Below are positions 26,446 to 34,001 of a DNA stretch of 41,696 bases, piece after piece. Source of the stretch: Bacteroidetes bacterium HGW-Bacteroidetes-17 (GTDB lineage Bacteria; Bacteroidota; Bacteroidia; Bacteroidales; GCA-2711565); the NCBI GenBank assembly GCA_002840985.1, contig PHDM01000001.1, positions 69,412 through 111,107 of the forward strand. The letters run 5' to 3'. Below the pieces are notes generated by a model, which searched no databases, was not told the origin of the DNA, and saw only the letters and a list, made by a program, of their open reading frames with translations. How positions within the stretch are numbered: the first letter of the stretch is position 1; every line of letters begins with the position of its first letter. The position numbers were made by a program, and so were the translations under genes.

Positions 26446-26841
26446 ATGAGTACTGAGAATTCACAATATATTACTCTGAATGATTTGCAAGTTTATCAAC
26501 TTTCGAGGGAACTATCATCTTCGGCTTGGGAAATTTATCAATCTCTTGAAAAGGATTTGAAGTGGGGGATTGGGCAGCAATTCATTCAATCGGTAGATTC
26601 AATAGGAGCAAATGTAGCAGAAGGATACGGGCGATTTCATTATTTGGATAAAGTAAGGTTTTATTATCAGGCTAGGGGTTCTTATTTTGAAAGCATGGAA
26701 CATTGGTTGGAGTTGTTGCTCGAAAGAAAACTTATTGAACAAGAAGTGTTTGATAAATTAAAGAAAATCGGAAAAGAACTCCAGATCAAACTTAACTTGT
26801 TAGTCAAAGCTACGATAAAAGCAAAAGAGAAATCCAGTTAA
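26446..26841 (+). CDS. Four-helix-bundle protein (23S rRNA IVP / S23 family)
   Basis: A 131-residue all-helical protein of the S23/IVP family, first seen as ORFs within 23S rRNA intervening sequences and now found as stand-alone genes in many Bacteroidota; relatives serve as Avd accessory proteins of diversity-generating retroelements. Family features are LQVYQLSRELSSSAWEIY in helix 1, the QSVDSIGANVAEGYGRFH turn, FYYQARGSYFESMEHWLEL in helix 3, and a basic C-terminal helix. No reverse transcriptase or variable repeat is nearby, so a DGR role is not supported. It interrupts the amino-acid gene cluster and is flanked on both sides by octamer repeats, suggesting independent acquisition. Its function is unknown. 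Confidence 0.92.
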   Translation: MSTENSQYITLNDLQVYQLSRELSSSAWEIYQSLEKDLKWGIGQQFIQSVDSIGANVAEGYGRFHYLDKVRFYYQARGSYFESMEHWLELLLERKLIEQEVFDKLKKIGKELQIKLNLLVKATIKAKEKSS

Positions 26842-26873
26842 TATTTCTTTATTTCTATATTTCATTATTTCAA
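26842..26873. repeat. AT-rich repeat after the four-helix-bundle gene
   Basis: TATTTCTTTATTTCTATAT followed by TTCATTATTTC is roughly the reverse complement of the octamer tract at 26384-26437 and begins at the gene's stop codon. Confidence 0.7.
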
Positions 26874-26904
26874 TTGATAATATATCAAAATTTTAATTCT
26901 CAAT

Positions 26905-28659
26905 ATGCATTTTATGTCGTACACCTACCAATGTTTATATGTTGATTTAAGTAAAGGAAGTATTGAAAAGAAGGATTCCGATCGATCATTACTTGAAAAT
27001 TATATAGGAGGAAAAGGACTCGGTTTTGCGATACTCGAAAAACTGGCACCTAAGGTCAATGCATTCTCTGCCGAAAATCCTGTGATCTTTGCTAATGGGC
27101 CATTCACCGGTACAAATATTCAAACCAGTGCCCGAACAACACTCGTTACAAAATCTCCATTAACCAATTCGATGCTCGATAGTCATTGTGGTGGAAACTT
27201 TGGCCCAATGCTCAAAGCAGCAGGATTTGATTATGTTGTAATTACCGGCAAAAGCGAAAAGCCCGTTTATCTTTATATCACTGATAAGGTATTAGAAATT
27301 CGGGATGCGGAAGATTTATGGGGAAAAGGAATTTTTGCGACAACAGATGAGTTAATGAAAAGGCATGCCGGAATTAATCCAAGGGTAGCGGCTATCGGAC
27401 CGGCTGGCGAAAACCTTTCAAAAATGGCGTGTATCGGGGTCGATAAACATCGTCAATATGGTCGGGGAGGAGCCGGAGCCGTTATGGGTTTTAAAAATCT
27501 TAAGGCCCTTGTTGTGGATGGATCAACTCCAATCAAATATTTTAATGAGGAAGTTTTCCTTGAATTGAACAAGAAATTTACGAAAGATATTCTGGTTCAG
27601 GATGGAATAAAATTCAGGCGGAAAAACGGAACCATGAAGTGCATGAACAGCGGACAGGCCAATGAATTTTTACCCGTAAAAAACTTCAAAGAAGTGGTTT
27701 TCGATGACATTGAAAAAATCAATTCGGCGGCAGCCCGCGAAGAGCTTAACTGGAAAGACACTTCCTGTTTTAATTGTGATATCCGATGCTCGAAATGGGC
27801 TCGATGGGATGGTCACGAAGTAGAGGGCCCGGAATACGAAACAACAGCTTTTATGGGTTCGGGCAGCATGGTTAACAGCATAAAGGATGTGACCTGGGCA
27901 AATGAAATTTGCAATGATTTGGGCCTTGATACCATCAGTACCGGTATTACCTGCTCTTTTGCAATGGAATGTTATGAGAAAAATCTGATCGATGATTGGG
28001 ATGGGTTAAAAATGGAATGGGGCAATGCTGAGGAGCAGCGAAAATTTATCAGCAAATTAGCTGCCCGCGATGGAATAGGAAATCTTTTCGCAGATGGCAC
28101 CAGAGATGCTGCAGCAAAAATCAAAAAGGGAAGCAGTTCATTTGCCATTAATACTTATGGAATGGAAATTTCCGGAGTAAATCCCAAAGGATGTTTAACC
28201 ATGGGGGTTGCCATGGCTGTCGCCGATTTTGCATCACACACGCGTGCTTGGATTACCGAACAGGAAATGGGACCAGAATTCAAAATTGAGGATATTCCTG
28301 TCACCATTGCCGAAGGTCTCGACACTACCAATGTTCGAAATTGTTTGGTCATTTGTGATTTCGTTCCGATGAGTTTGGAGCGGCTTTCCGAATTATTGAA
28401 CGCGGCGACAGGTTCAAATCATACCAGTGAGAGCCTTCAGAAAATTGGTTCCAATCTCACACATTTGGCCCGAAAATATAATGTTCGTAATGGCCGTAGT
28501 TATAAAGATGATACCATCCCTGATCGTTTCTTCGACGAAATTAATTTAGGAGGATTTATGAAGGGGAAAAAACTGGATCGTACTTTTTTTAATTCGCTCA
28601 TAGCCGATTACTATCAAATAAGGGGTTGGAATAAATATGGGCTTCCTAAGTATTTCTAG
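26905..28659 (+). CDS. aor: Aldehyde ferredoxin oxidoreductase (AOR family)
   Basis: Tungstopterin and 4Fe-4S enzyme that oxidises aldehydes to carboxylic acids with ferredoxin as acceptor, cytoplasmic and oxygen-sensitive. The 584-residue length fits. The N-terminal domain has LENYIGGKGLGFAIL and FANGPFTGTNIQTSART. The cluster cysteines are C288, C291 and C295 (CFNCDIRC), with C480 or C484 (NCLVICDF) as fourth ligand. Pterin-contact segments include IGPAGENLSKMACIGVDKHRQYGRGGAGAVMG and GMEISGVNPKG, each quoted only in part. A second Met at residue 4 could be the start. It lies between homoserine dehydrogenase and a DapA-family lyase, so the aldehyde substrate may come from amino-acid breakdown, but that is inference. 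Confidence 0.93.
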   Translation: MHFMSYTYQCLYVDLSKGSIEKKDSDRSLLENYIGGKGLGFAILEKLAPKVNAFSAENPVIFANGPFTGTNIQTSARTTLVTKSPLTNSMLDSHCGGNFGPMLKAAGFDYVVITGKSEKPVYLYITDKVLEIRDAEDLWGKGIFATTDELMKRHAGINPRVAAIGPAGENLSKMACIGVDKHRQYGRGGAGAVMGFKNLKALVVDGSTPIKYFNEEVFLELNKKFTKDILVQDGIKFRRKNGTMKCMNSGQANEFLPVKNFKEVVFDDIEKINSAAAREELNWKDTSCFNCDIRCSKWARWDGHEVEGPEYETTAFMGSGSMVNSIKDVTWANEICNDLGLDTISTGITCSFAMECYEKNLIDDWDGLKMEWGNAEEQRKFISKLAARDGIGNLFADGTRDAAAKIKKGSSSFAINTYGMEISGVNPKGCLTMGVAMAVADFASHTRAWITEQEMGPEFKIEDIPVTIAEGLDTTNVRNCLVICDFVPMSLERLSELLNAATGSNHTSESLQKIGSNLTHLARKYNVRNGRSYKDDTIPDRFFDEINLGGFMKGKKLDRTFFNSLIADYYQIRGWNKYGLPKYF

Positions 28660-28671
28660 TTTAACTTAAGA

Positions 28672-28702
28672 GGGATGGCTTCCTGGAAGAGGACGCCATC
28701 CC
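28672..28702 (+). terminator. Hairpin after the AOR gene
   Basis: Perfect 8-bp stem GGGATGGC/GCCATCCC with a 15-nt loop, 12 bp after the AOR stop. There is no U-run behind it, so it may be a weak terminator or a 3'-end stabiliser rather than a classical intrinsic terminator. Confidence 0.5.
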
Positions 28703-28744
28703 GAAATAAATTCCCGGAATATTAAATAAATTTTCAAATTAAGG

Positions 28745-28775
28745 TTTGCCAACATTGATATATTCCCGAACTTTG
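28745..28775 (+). promoter_or_regulatory. Promoter of the DapA-like / thrB / SDR unit
   Basis: TTTG at 28745-28748, a 19-nt spacer, and GAACTTTG at 28768-28775 match the Bacteroidota -33/-7 pattern except for the first base of the -7 box. It lies 16 bp before the gene start, implying a very short leader and a transcription unit separate from AOR. Confidence 0.6.
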
Positions 28776-28791
28776 TGTAAAACAAGATGAA

Positions 28792-29670
28792 ATGAAAAAC
28801 GGTGCATATACTTTATTGATAACTCCTTTTTTGGAAGATTTAAGTTTAGATGAAAATGGATTGAGAATCCTTGTAAAAAGGCAGATTGAAGCAGGTATTC
28901 ATGGAATTGCTCCTTTGGGTGTTACCGGTGAAAATACCTTGATGACAGATAAAGAGGTTTATCGTGTGGTTGAGATCATTGCTGAAGAAGCAAAAGGAAA
29001 GGTTTTAATCATTCCGGATACCTGTACTGAAAACCTGACCATTGCCAAAGAAAGGGTTAAGGTTTATAAGGATTTAGGTGCAGATTATATTTCGGTATTT
29101 TGTCCTTATTTTGTTCTACCTAAAGCAGATGGGATTATTAAGTTTTATGCAGATTTAGCTGATCATTCTGAAGTTCCAATTCTCTTACATGGGGCAAAAG
29201 GCCGCACAGGTGTTGAATTGACACCTCAAATTTCTGCAGTACTGGCCAAACATCCGAATATTGTTGGGATAAAAGATGGGAATAAAGATTTGGGGCATTT
29301 ATCGCAGGTTATTCATCTTACTCGTAATGAAGATTTTAAAGTCTTTACAGGAAAAGATACAACTGCTTATGCAACAGCTTTGATGGGAGGTGCAGGAACT
29401 TTTACGGTTGCGGGGAATATCGTTCCTGAAATTATGGCTAAAATGATAGATTTTATATTTGCAGGAAAATTGAAAGAAGCCGAAAATATTCATCACGAAT
29501 ATTTTGAAGTATTCGATTCTCTCCGGTTTGAAACAAACCCAATGGCGGCAAAGGCAGCTCTTACTTTAATGGGATTGCCTGCCGGTAGTTTGAGGCCGCC
29601 TCTGACTCCTTTGAGCCCAAAATATGTAGAAGAAATCAAAACCATACTATTGGAAAGAAAATTAATATGA
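28792..29670 (+). CDS. DapA-family class I lyase/aldolase lacking the DapA catalytic triad
   Basis: A 292-residue TIM barrel of the DHDPS/N-acetylneuraminate-lyase family. It aligns without gaps to E. coli DapA through residue 161. Schiff-base lysine K161 (VGIKDGNKDL) and R138 (KGRTG) are kept, so a 2-oxoacid substrate bound to lysine is likely. The proton-relay residues of DapA are all replaced: T44 is V (GVTGEN), Y107 is F (CPYFVLP), and Y133, which is near-universal in the family, is H (LLHGAKGRTG). True dihydrodipicolinate synthase activity is therefore unlikely. Its stop overlaps the start of the homoserine kinase gene (ATGA), so the partner reaction probably involves homoserine-type metabolites. 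I do not assign dapA. Confidence 0.85.
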   Translation: MKNGAYTLLITPFLEDLSLDENGLRILVKRQIEAGIHGIAPLGVTGENTLMTDKEVYRVVEIIAEEAKGKVLIIPDTCTENLTIAKERVKVYKDLGADYISVFCPYFVLPKADGIIKFYADLADHSEVPILLHGAKGRTGVELTPQISAVLAKHPNIVGIKDGNKDLGHLSQVIHLTRNEDFKVFTGKDTTAYATALMGGAGTFTVAGNIVPEIMAKMIDFIFAGKLKEAENIHHEYFEVFDSLRFETNPMAAKAALTLMGLPAGSLRPPLTPLSPKYVEEIKTILLERKLI

Positions 29671-30584
29671 ACAGGATTTTAATCAAATCACCTGCTACCA
29701 GTGCAAATGTTGGGCCCGGCTATGATATTTTCGCCATGGCACTTAAGCATCCGCATGATGAAATTGAGATCATATTAGATCATAGCGGTTTAGTGAAAAT
29801 TGAGATTATTAATGATGACCAGAATATCCCGACTACCTTGAACGACAATACTGCAGGTCTTGCAGTTTTGGAGTTGCTAAAAAGACAACAGCTTAAACAG
29901 GGGATGACCATTCGTATCATCAAACAAATGAAATCGGGTGGAGGCATGGGAACTACAGGAGCCAGTGCCGCAGCAGCGGTTTTTGGTTTGGATAAGCTTC
30001 TGAAACTTAATCTTTCGATGAATGAAATGATAGATATCGCAAGAATGGGTGAAGTTGCTTCAGGGGGTTCCCCGCATGCCGATAACGTGGCTGCTTCGCT
30101 GCTGGGTGGGTTCATTTTGGTGAAAAGTTATCATCCAATTGATGTGTTGAAACTTGAAATGCCAGAATTTCCTGTTGTTTTAGCCGCAATTCGAAAGAGC
30201 CAGCGAACAACAAGGGGTTTTATCACTTACGAAATCGGGCAGGAAAAATTAAAGGAGCAAATGGCAAGGTGTTCACGCATCATTCATGCCATTCATACCA
30301 AAGATATTCAGGAATTTGGTTCGGCCTTCAGTGTTGATCATATTGCAGAACCGGTCAGAGGTGCCAGTATTCCTGAGTACCAATCAGTAAAAAAACAGGT
30401 GATAGGTTCAGGTGCCTTTGGATGTCAGATCAGTGGGGGAGGCTCATCGGTAATAGCTGTTTGTGATCCAGAAAAAGTTGATGAAGTTGCGTATATTATG
30501 GAGCAGGGCTTTGCAAATAACCCTTATTTTGTGAAAGTTTATAAAACGACTACAAGCAATCAGGGAGTACAGGTAATCGGTTAG
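29667..30584 (+). CDS. thrB: Homoserine kinase (GHMP family)
   Basis: ATP-dependent O-phosphorylation of homoserine, on the way to threonine. Family motifs are IKSPATSANVGPGYDIFAMAL at the N-terminus (quoted in part), the GHMP phosphate loop SGGGMGTTGASAAAA, ASGGSPHADNVAASLLGGF (typical of homoserine kinases) and the C-terminal GAFGCQISGGGSSVIAV. The length (305 aa) is normal. The loop reads GTTGAS where most homoserine kinases have GSSAAS, a mild deviation. The start overlaps the end of the DapA-like gene by 4 bp and the SDR gene follows 24 bp later. No threonine synthase (thrC) is in the window, so phosphohomoserine may serve another enzyme here. Confidence 0.88.
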   Translation: MNRILIKSPATSANVGPGYDIFAMALKHPHDEIEIILDHSGLVKIEIINDDQNIPTTLNDNTAGLAVLELLKRQQLKQGMTIRIIKQMKSGGGMGTTGASAAAAVFGLDKLLKLNLSMNEMIDIARMGEVASGGSPHADNVAASLLGGFILVKSYHPIDVLKLEMPEFPVVLAAIRKSQRTTRGFITYEIGQEKLKEQMARCSRIIHAIHTKDIQEFGSAFSVDHIAEPVRGASIPEYQSVKKQVIGSGAFGCQISGGGSSVIAVCDPEKVDEVAYIMEQGFANNPYFVKVYKTTTSNQGVQVIG

Positions 30585-30608
30585 AATAAAAATTTAATAA
30601 ATACAGAT

Positions 30609-31370
30609 ATGGAAATTCGATTTGATCATTTAAATGTATTGGTAACAGGCGCATCCAGAGGAATTGGTAAAGCCATTGCCAGTGAATTCGCCGCCTCAGG
30701 TGCCAAGGTAATTGCACATTATCATAAAAATGCTGAAAGTGCAAAACGGCTTATTTCTGAAATCGACGGTACAGGTCACATTACCTGTCAGGCAGATATT
30801 GCAAATCCGGATTCTGTAAAATTCATGGTCGACAAACTTGTGAAGGAATTGGGACATATCGATATTTTGGTAAATAACGCCGGGATTTATGAAGAACTGA
30901 ATTATTCAACGCTTAGTTATGATGAATGGCTTGCATCCTGGAAACGAACCATGGATACAAATTTGACGGGTGTTGCAAATCTTTGTTTTTTGCTCTCTAA
31001 ACATATGATCAAAATTGGTGGTGGTAAAATCATCAATATTACTTCACGCGGTGCATTTAGAGGTGAACCTACTTCTCCAGCTTATGGTGCAAGTAAAGCA
31101 GGATTAAACTCATTTGGACAATCGTTGGCAAAAGCACTGGCACCACAAAAAGTGCTGGTTTATGCCATTGCACCTGGTTGGGTCGATACCGATATGGCCG
31201 CTTTAGGAATGGAAGGCCCGAATGCACAGGAGATTAAGGATCAAAGCCCACTCCGACGAATTGCCCGACCTGAAGAAATTGCCAAATCAGTGGTAATGCT
31301 GGCATCAGGAATTGAGTACATGACCGGCTGTATTTTGGATGTCAATGGGGCGTCATACCTGAGAACTTAA
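30609..31370 (+). CDS. Short-chain dehydrogenase/reductase (FabG-like)
   Basis: A 253-residue classical SDR. The NAD(P)-binding motif is VTGASRGIGKAIA (12-24), NNAG is at 89-92, and the catalytic tetrad members are S146, Y159 and K163 (YGASK). IAPGWVDTDM and the C-terminal YMTGCILDVNGASYLRT follow the FabG pattern. H39-K40 in the first loop suggests NADPH preference. Substrates range from 3-oxoacyl-ACP to small alcohols and cannot be told from the sequence. It is the last gene of the DapA-like/thrB/SDR unit, which suggests reduction or oxidation of a hydroxy- or oxo-acid made by its neighbours. Confidence 0.88.
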   Translation: MEIRFDHLNVLVTGASRGIGKAIASEFAASGAKVIAHYHKNAESAKRLISEIDGTGHITCQADIANPDSVKFMVDKLVKELGHIDILVNNAGIYEELNYSTLSYDEWLASWKRTMDTNLTGVANLCFLLSKHMIKIGGGKIINITSRGAFRGEPTSPAYGASKAGLNSFGQSLAKALAPQKVLVYAIAPGWVDTDMAALGMEGPNAQEIKDQSPLRRIARPEEIAKSVVMLASGIEYMTGCILDVNGASYLRT

Positions 31371-31425
31371 ATATTTATATAAATATTTTTTCTTATTATA
31401 GGTTATCCAAAAAGACTTTTTAAAC

Positions 31426-31538
31426 GGTCAGATTGAGCTTCCGCCAAAGATGGATAAATGTCGAAATCTTGAGTCCATTTATCATCAAACATCTCGACTT
31501 CCTACCTGAAGCAGGCAGGCGCTCGATGTGACTATTTT
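31426..31538. repeat. Diverged REP copy with other palindromes inserted in both halves
   Basis: The same framework as the copies at 6726-6939 (GGTCAGATTGAGCTT, GTCGAAATCTTG, CATCTCGACT, GCGCTCGATGTGAC). It differs by a 19-nt insertion at 31441-31459 and a palindromic insertion at about 31500-31518 containing CCTGAAGCAGG, related to the palindrome at 15521-15535. It occupies much of the 377-bp gap between the SDR and methionine gamma-lyase genes. I see no gene in this gap. Confidence 0.75.
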
Positions 31539-31717
31539 GATTAAATATAAATTTTTTGAACTGCCTCATAACTTCCAAATTATAAGTTAAATTAGTCTTT
31601 TCTCTTCGCAAACTTATAAATTTTGTCGATCCAGGCATTAAAACTTACAGTTTTCATAAATAATTGATTTTCTGTTTTGAGTATTCATGGTAATCGTTTT
31701 ATTTCAGGATGATTTGT

Positions 31718-31725
31718 TAATTTTG
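31718..31725 (+). promoter_or_regulatory. Candidate -7 box for the methionine gamma-lyase-like gene
   Basis: TAATTTTG fits TAnnTTTG, 22 bp before the gene start; the -33 region is T-rich without a clear TTTG. Confidence 0.4.
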
Positions 31726-31747
31726 TAATCTTAATTTAAATATTTAT

Positions 31748-32962
31748 ATGAAGACAGAAAAGATGAACTTTAATCCTGCAAATCAGATTCAGGATTTAGA
31801 ACAATTTGGTGAGTTTGGGGGTGTAAATCCGGCGATAACGGATTCTGCTACTTTTACATTTATGCAAGCAAAAACGATGCTTGAAACCTTCACCGGAGAA
31901 GAGAAAGGATGCTTCTTATATTCAAGGCACTGGAACCCAAGTAATAAATTTTTAGCAGATGCGATGGCTGCAATGGAAGGAACAGAAGCAGCCTGGGTTA
32001 CTGCTTCAGGGATGGGGGCCATTACCAATGCAATCATGCAAATTTGCAATAGTGGGGATCATATTGTGGCAAGTCGTACCATTTACGGAGGAAGTTATGC
32101 TTTTTTGAAGAATTATCTGCCAAAATTCAATATCACGGTTACATTTGTTGATATTACAAACATAGAGCGTGTCACAAATGCGATTCAGGAAAATACCAAA
32201 ATTATTTATACTGAGAGTATGACCAACCCATTGCTTCAGATTTCAGACATTCCAACATTAGCTGAAATTGCAAATAGGGCCGGTATTCAACTGATGGTTG
32301 ATAATACTTTTACTCCAATGATTATTTCGCCGGCAAAACTGGGTGCGCATATCGTTGTGTATAGCATGACCAAATTCATCAACGGCAAAAATGATTGTGT
32401 TGCAGGTGCTATTTGTGGAACGACCGAATTTATCAGTTCTTTGATAGATGTAAACAATGGTACTTCCATGTTATTGGGCCCTGTTTTGGATCCTTTGCGC
32501 TCGTCTTCAATTTTGAAGAATTTACATACTTTACATATCCGCATGAAACAACATAGCAGTAATGCCATGTATCTTGCTCAATTCTTACAAAAAACCGGAC
32601 TTAAAGTAATATATCCGGGATTGCCCGAGCATCCCCAGCACGAATTATTTAAAAGCATCATGAGTAAAAAATATGGATTTGGCGGTTTGATTGCTATTGA
32701 TGTGAATACTGCTGATGAGGCCGGTAATTTAATGGAATTAATGGAAAAAGCAGGAGTAGGTTACTTAGCAGTGAGTTTAGGTTATTTCAAAACATTATTT
32801 AGTAATTCAGGCAAAAGTACTTCTTCCGAGGTTCCAGAAAATGAGCAAAAGGAAATGGGTATGTCTGATGGGTTAATTCGTTTCTCCGTCGGTTTAGATG
32901 ATGATATTGAACGCACTGCTCAAAAAATTGAAGCGTGTTTGAAGGCAGCAAATTTGTTGTAA
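31748..32962 (+). CDS. Methionine gamma-lyase-like PLP enzyme
   Basis: Cys/Met-metabolism fold-type I PLP enzyme of 404 residues, close in pattern to methionine/cystathionine gamma-lyases. Landmarks are YSRHWNPSNKFLADAMAAMEG, ASGMGAITNAIMQI, VASRTIYGGSYAFLKNYL, YTESMTNPLLQISDIP, MVDNTFTPMIISPAKLGAHIV and the Schiff-base lysine K209 in SMTKFINGKNDCVAGA. The arginine-containing LIRFSVGLDD near the C-terminus binds the substrate carboxylate. The sequence around tyrosine and cysteine positions used to separate lyases from synthases is not decisive by eye. It has its own promoter region and a strong terminator, so it is a single-gene unit next to the homoserine cluster. Confidence 0.85.
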   Translation: MKTEKMNFNPANQIQDLEQFGEFGGVNPAITDSATFTFMQAKTMLETFTGEEKGCFLYSRHWNPSNKFLADAMAAMEGTEAAWVTASGMGAITNAIMQICNSGDHIVASRTIYGGSYAFLKNYLPKFNITVTFVDITNIERVTNAIQENTKIIYTESMTNPLLQISDIPTLAEIANRAGIQLMVDNTFTPMIISPAKLGAHIVVYSMTKFINGKNDCVAGAICGTTEFISSLIDVNNGTSMLLGPVLDPLRSSSILKNLHTLHIRMKQHSSNAMYLAQFLQKTGLKVIYPGLPEHPQHELFKSIMSKKYGFGGLIAIDVNTADEAGNLMELMEKAGVGYLAVSLGYFKTLFSNSGKSTSSEVPENEQKEMGMSDGLIRFSVGLDDDIERTAQKIEACLKAANLL

Positions 32963-32997
32963 TAGAAAGCTTTATATAATTAGGTTAGGTTGATTTA

Positions 32998-33031
32998 GTT
33001 GCAGTGCTCATCGTGTCCTGCAACTTTTTTT
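32998..33031 (+). terminator. Intrinsic terminator after the gamma-lyase gene
   Basis: Stem GTTGCAG (32998-33004) with CTGCAAC (33018-33024), 13-nt loop, followed by seven T. It lies 35 bp after the stop codon. Confidence 0.9.
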
Positions 33032-33068
33032 ATGCTTAAATTCTTAATCCTTTTAGAACGAATATAAA

Positions 33069-33157
33069 TTGCATAAAAAGTGTATAAGAATTCAATCAAT
33101 ATGCATATAATTATTATTTTTGTGTAATTAACCTAAATAAATTGCATAAAATTACAA
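33069..33157 (+). promoter_or_regulatory. Candidate ArgR operators and -7 box of the GNAT gene
   Basis: Two dyads flank a -7 box TATTTTTG (33115-33122). Operator 1 is TTGCATA..TGTATAA at 33069-33087. Operator 2 is TTGCATAAAATTACAA at 33142-33157, 10 bp before the start codon. Operator 2 matches the reverse complement of the dyad before argR (34002-34017) at 14 of 16 positions. The shared motif upstream of an arginine-type GNAT and argR itself supports ArgR control. Confidence 0.6.
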
Positions 33158-33167
33158 TCTTATACCC

Positions 33168-33773
33168 ATGATCGTACACAAAGAATTCATCGTTTCAGTT
33201 TCAAATGAGAAACATATTCATTTTGCCAGAGAAATAGAGCTTCTGTTTGAGCAGGCAACAAATGAAAAAAGTATTGGTTTAAATCTAAAGAAGGGCCACT
33301 ATATTGGTGAGCGGCTCATCAAAGGCGATGCGATAATCGCAACGAAGCAAGGCCGTTTAGCGGGCTTTTGTTATTTACGAAAGCGTGATGATCAGGATTT
33401 GCTATCGATATCGGGTATTGTTGTGGTTCCGCAGTTTAGAAATCTTGGCCTTGCTAAAGTGATGATCAGGGAGGCTTTTGAATTGGTCAGAAAAAAATAT
33501 CCAAATGCTAAATTGTTTAGTTTAACCACCAGCCCTGAAGTAATGACTGTTAACAGCCTTCATGGCTATAAGCCAATTAATTATAATAAATTAAGCACTT
33601 CTGAATCTTTTTGGGAAGAATGTTCGGAATGCCCTAATTATCAATTTTTGAAGAGAAATAATAATAACCGGTGTTTGTGTACAGCCATGTTGTTCAATCC
33701 ATTTAGTTTTAATATTGAGGATGAACTGGAATTAAATGATCAGGCAGTTCAAAAAAATGCTAAGGTGAGTTGA
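33168..33773 (+). CDS. GNAT acetyltransferase, probably an ArgA-type N-acetylglutamate synthase
   Basis: A 201-residue GNAT-fold acetyltransferase. The acetyl-CoA loop is VVVPQFRNLGLAKVMI (about 85-100). The C-terminal part has an unusual cysteine set, CSECPNYQFLKRNNNNRCLC, recalling the short ArgA-like proteins I associate with Bacteroidota arginine clusters. The proposed role, N-acetylation of glutamate as the first step of arginine synthesis, rests on that resemblance, on the adjacent argR and on shared operator-like dyads. The rest of an arginine operon is not in the window. A different amino-acid acetyltransferase is possible. Confidence 0.72.
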   Translation: MIVHKEFIVSVSNEKHIHFAREIELLFEQATNEKSIGLNLKKGHYIGERLIKGDAIIATKQGRLAGFCYLRKRDDQDLLSISGIVVVPQFRNLGLAKVMIREAFELVRKKYPNAKLFSLTTSPEVMTVNSLHGYKPINYNKLSTSESFWEECSECPNYQFLKRNNNNRCLCTAMLFNPFSFNIEDELELNDQAVQKNAKVS

Positions 33774-33828
33774 GAACTATACGTGGCAATAGTGTTCTAA
33801 TCAATTAATATATAAGATGTTTGAAATT

Positions 33829-33904
33829 AGACACAAGATTCAAGACACAAGATTCAAGATTCAAGACACAAGACAAGACATTCATAACTCATAATTCATA
33901 ACTC
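33829..33904. repeat. Period-7 tandem repeats (CAAGATT/CAAGACA, then CATAACT)
   Basis: Roughly seven heptamers of CAAGATT/CAAGACA type are followed by about three CATAACT/CATAATT units, the second unit being the same as at 16454-16493. They lie in the 269-bp gap between the GNAT and argR genes. Confidence 0.85.
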
Positions 33905-34001
33905 TAACGTCTTATTAGCTCAAAAGGCTAAATTTTAAACATACTGATCCAATTACATGAGAAGTGCTTAGATCGAATCGCGGTTAATATTTAGCTAATT
34001 A

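Noticed and set aside
26446..26841. The four-helix-bundle gene as the Avd of a diversity-generating retroelement
   Set aside because: No reverse transcriptase, template repeat or variable repeat is seen nearby.
28792..29670. Annotation of the DapA-family gene as dapA (lysine synthesis)
   Set aside because: T44, Y107 and Y133 are all replaced, and the neighbours belong to homoserine metabolism rather than lysine synthesis.
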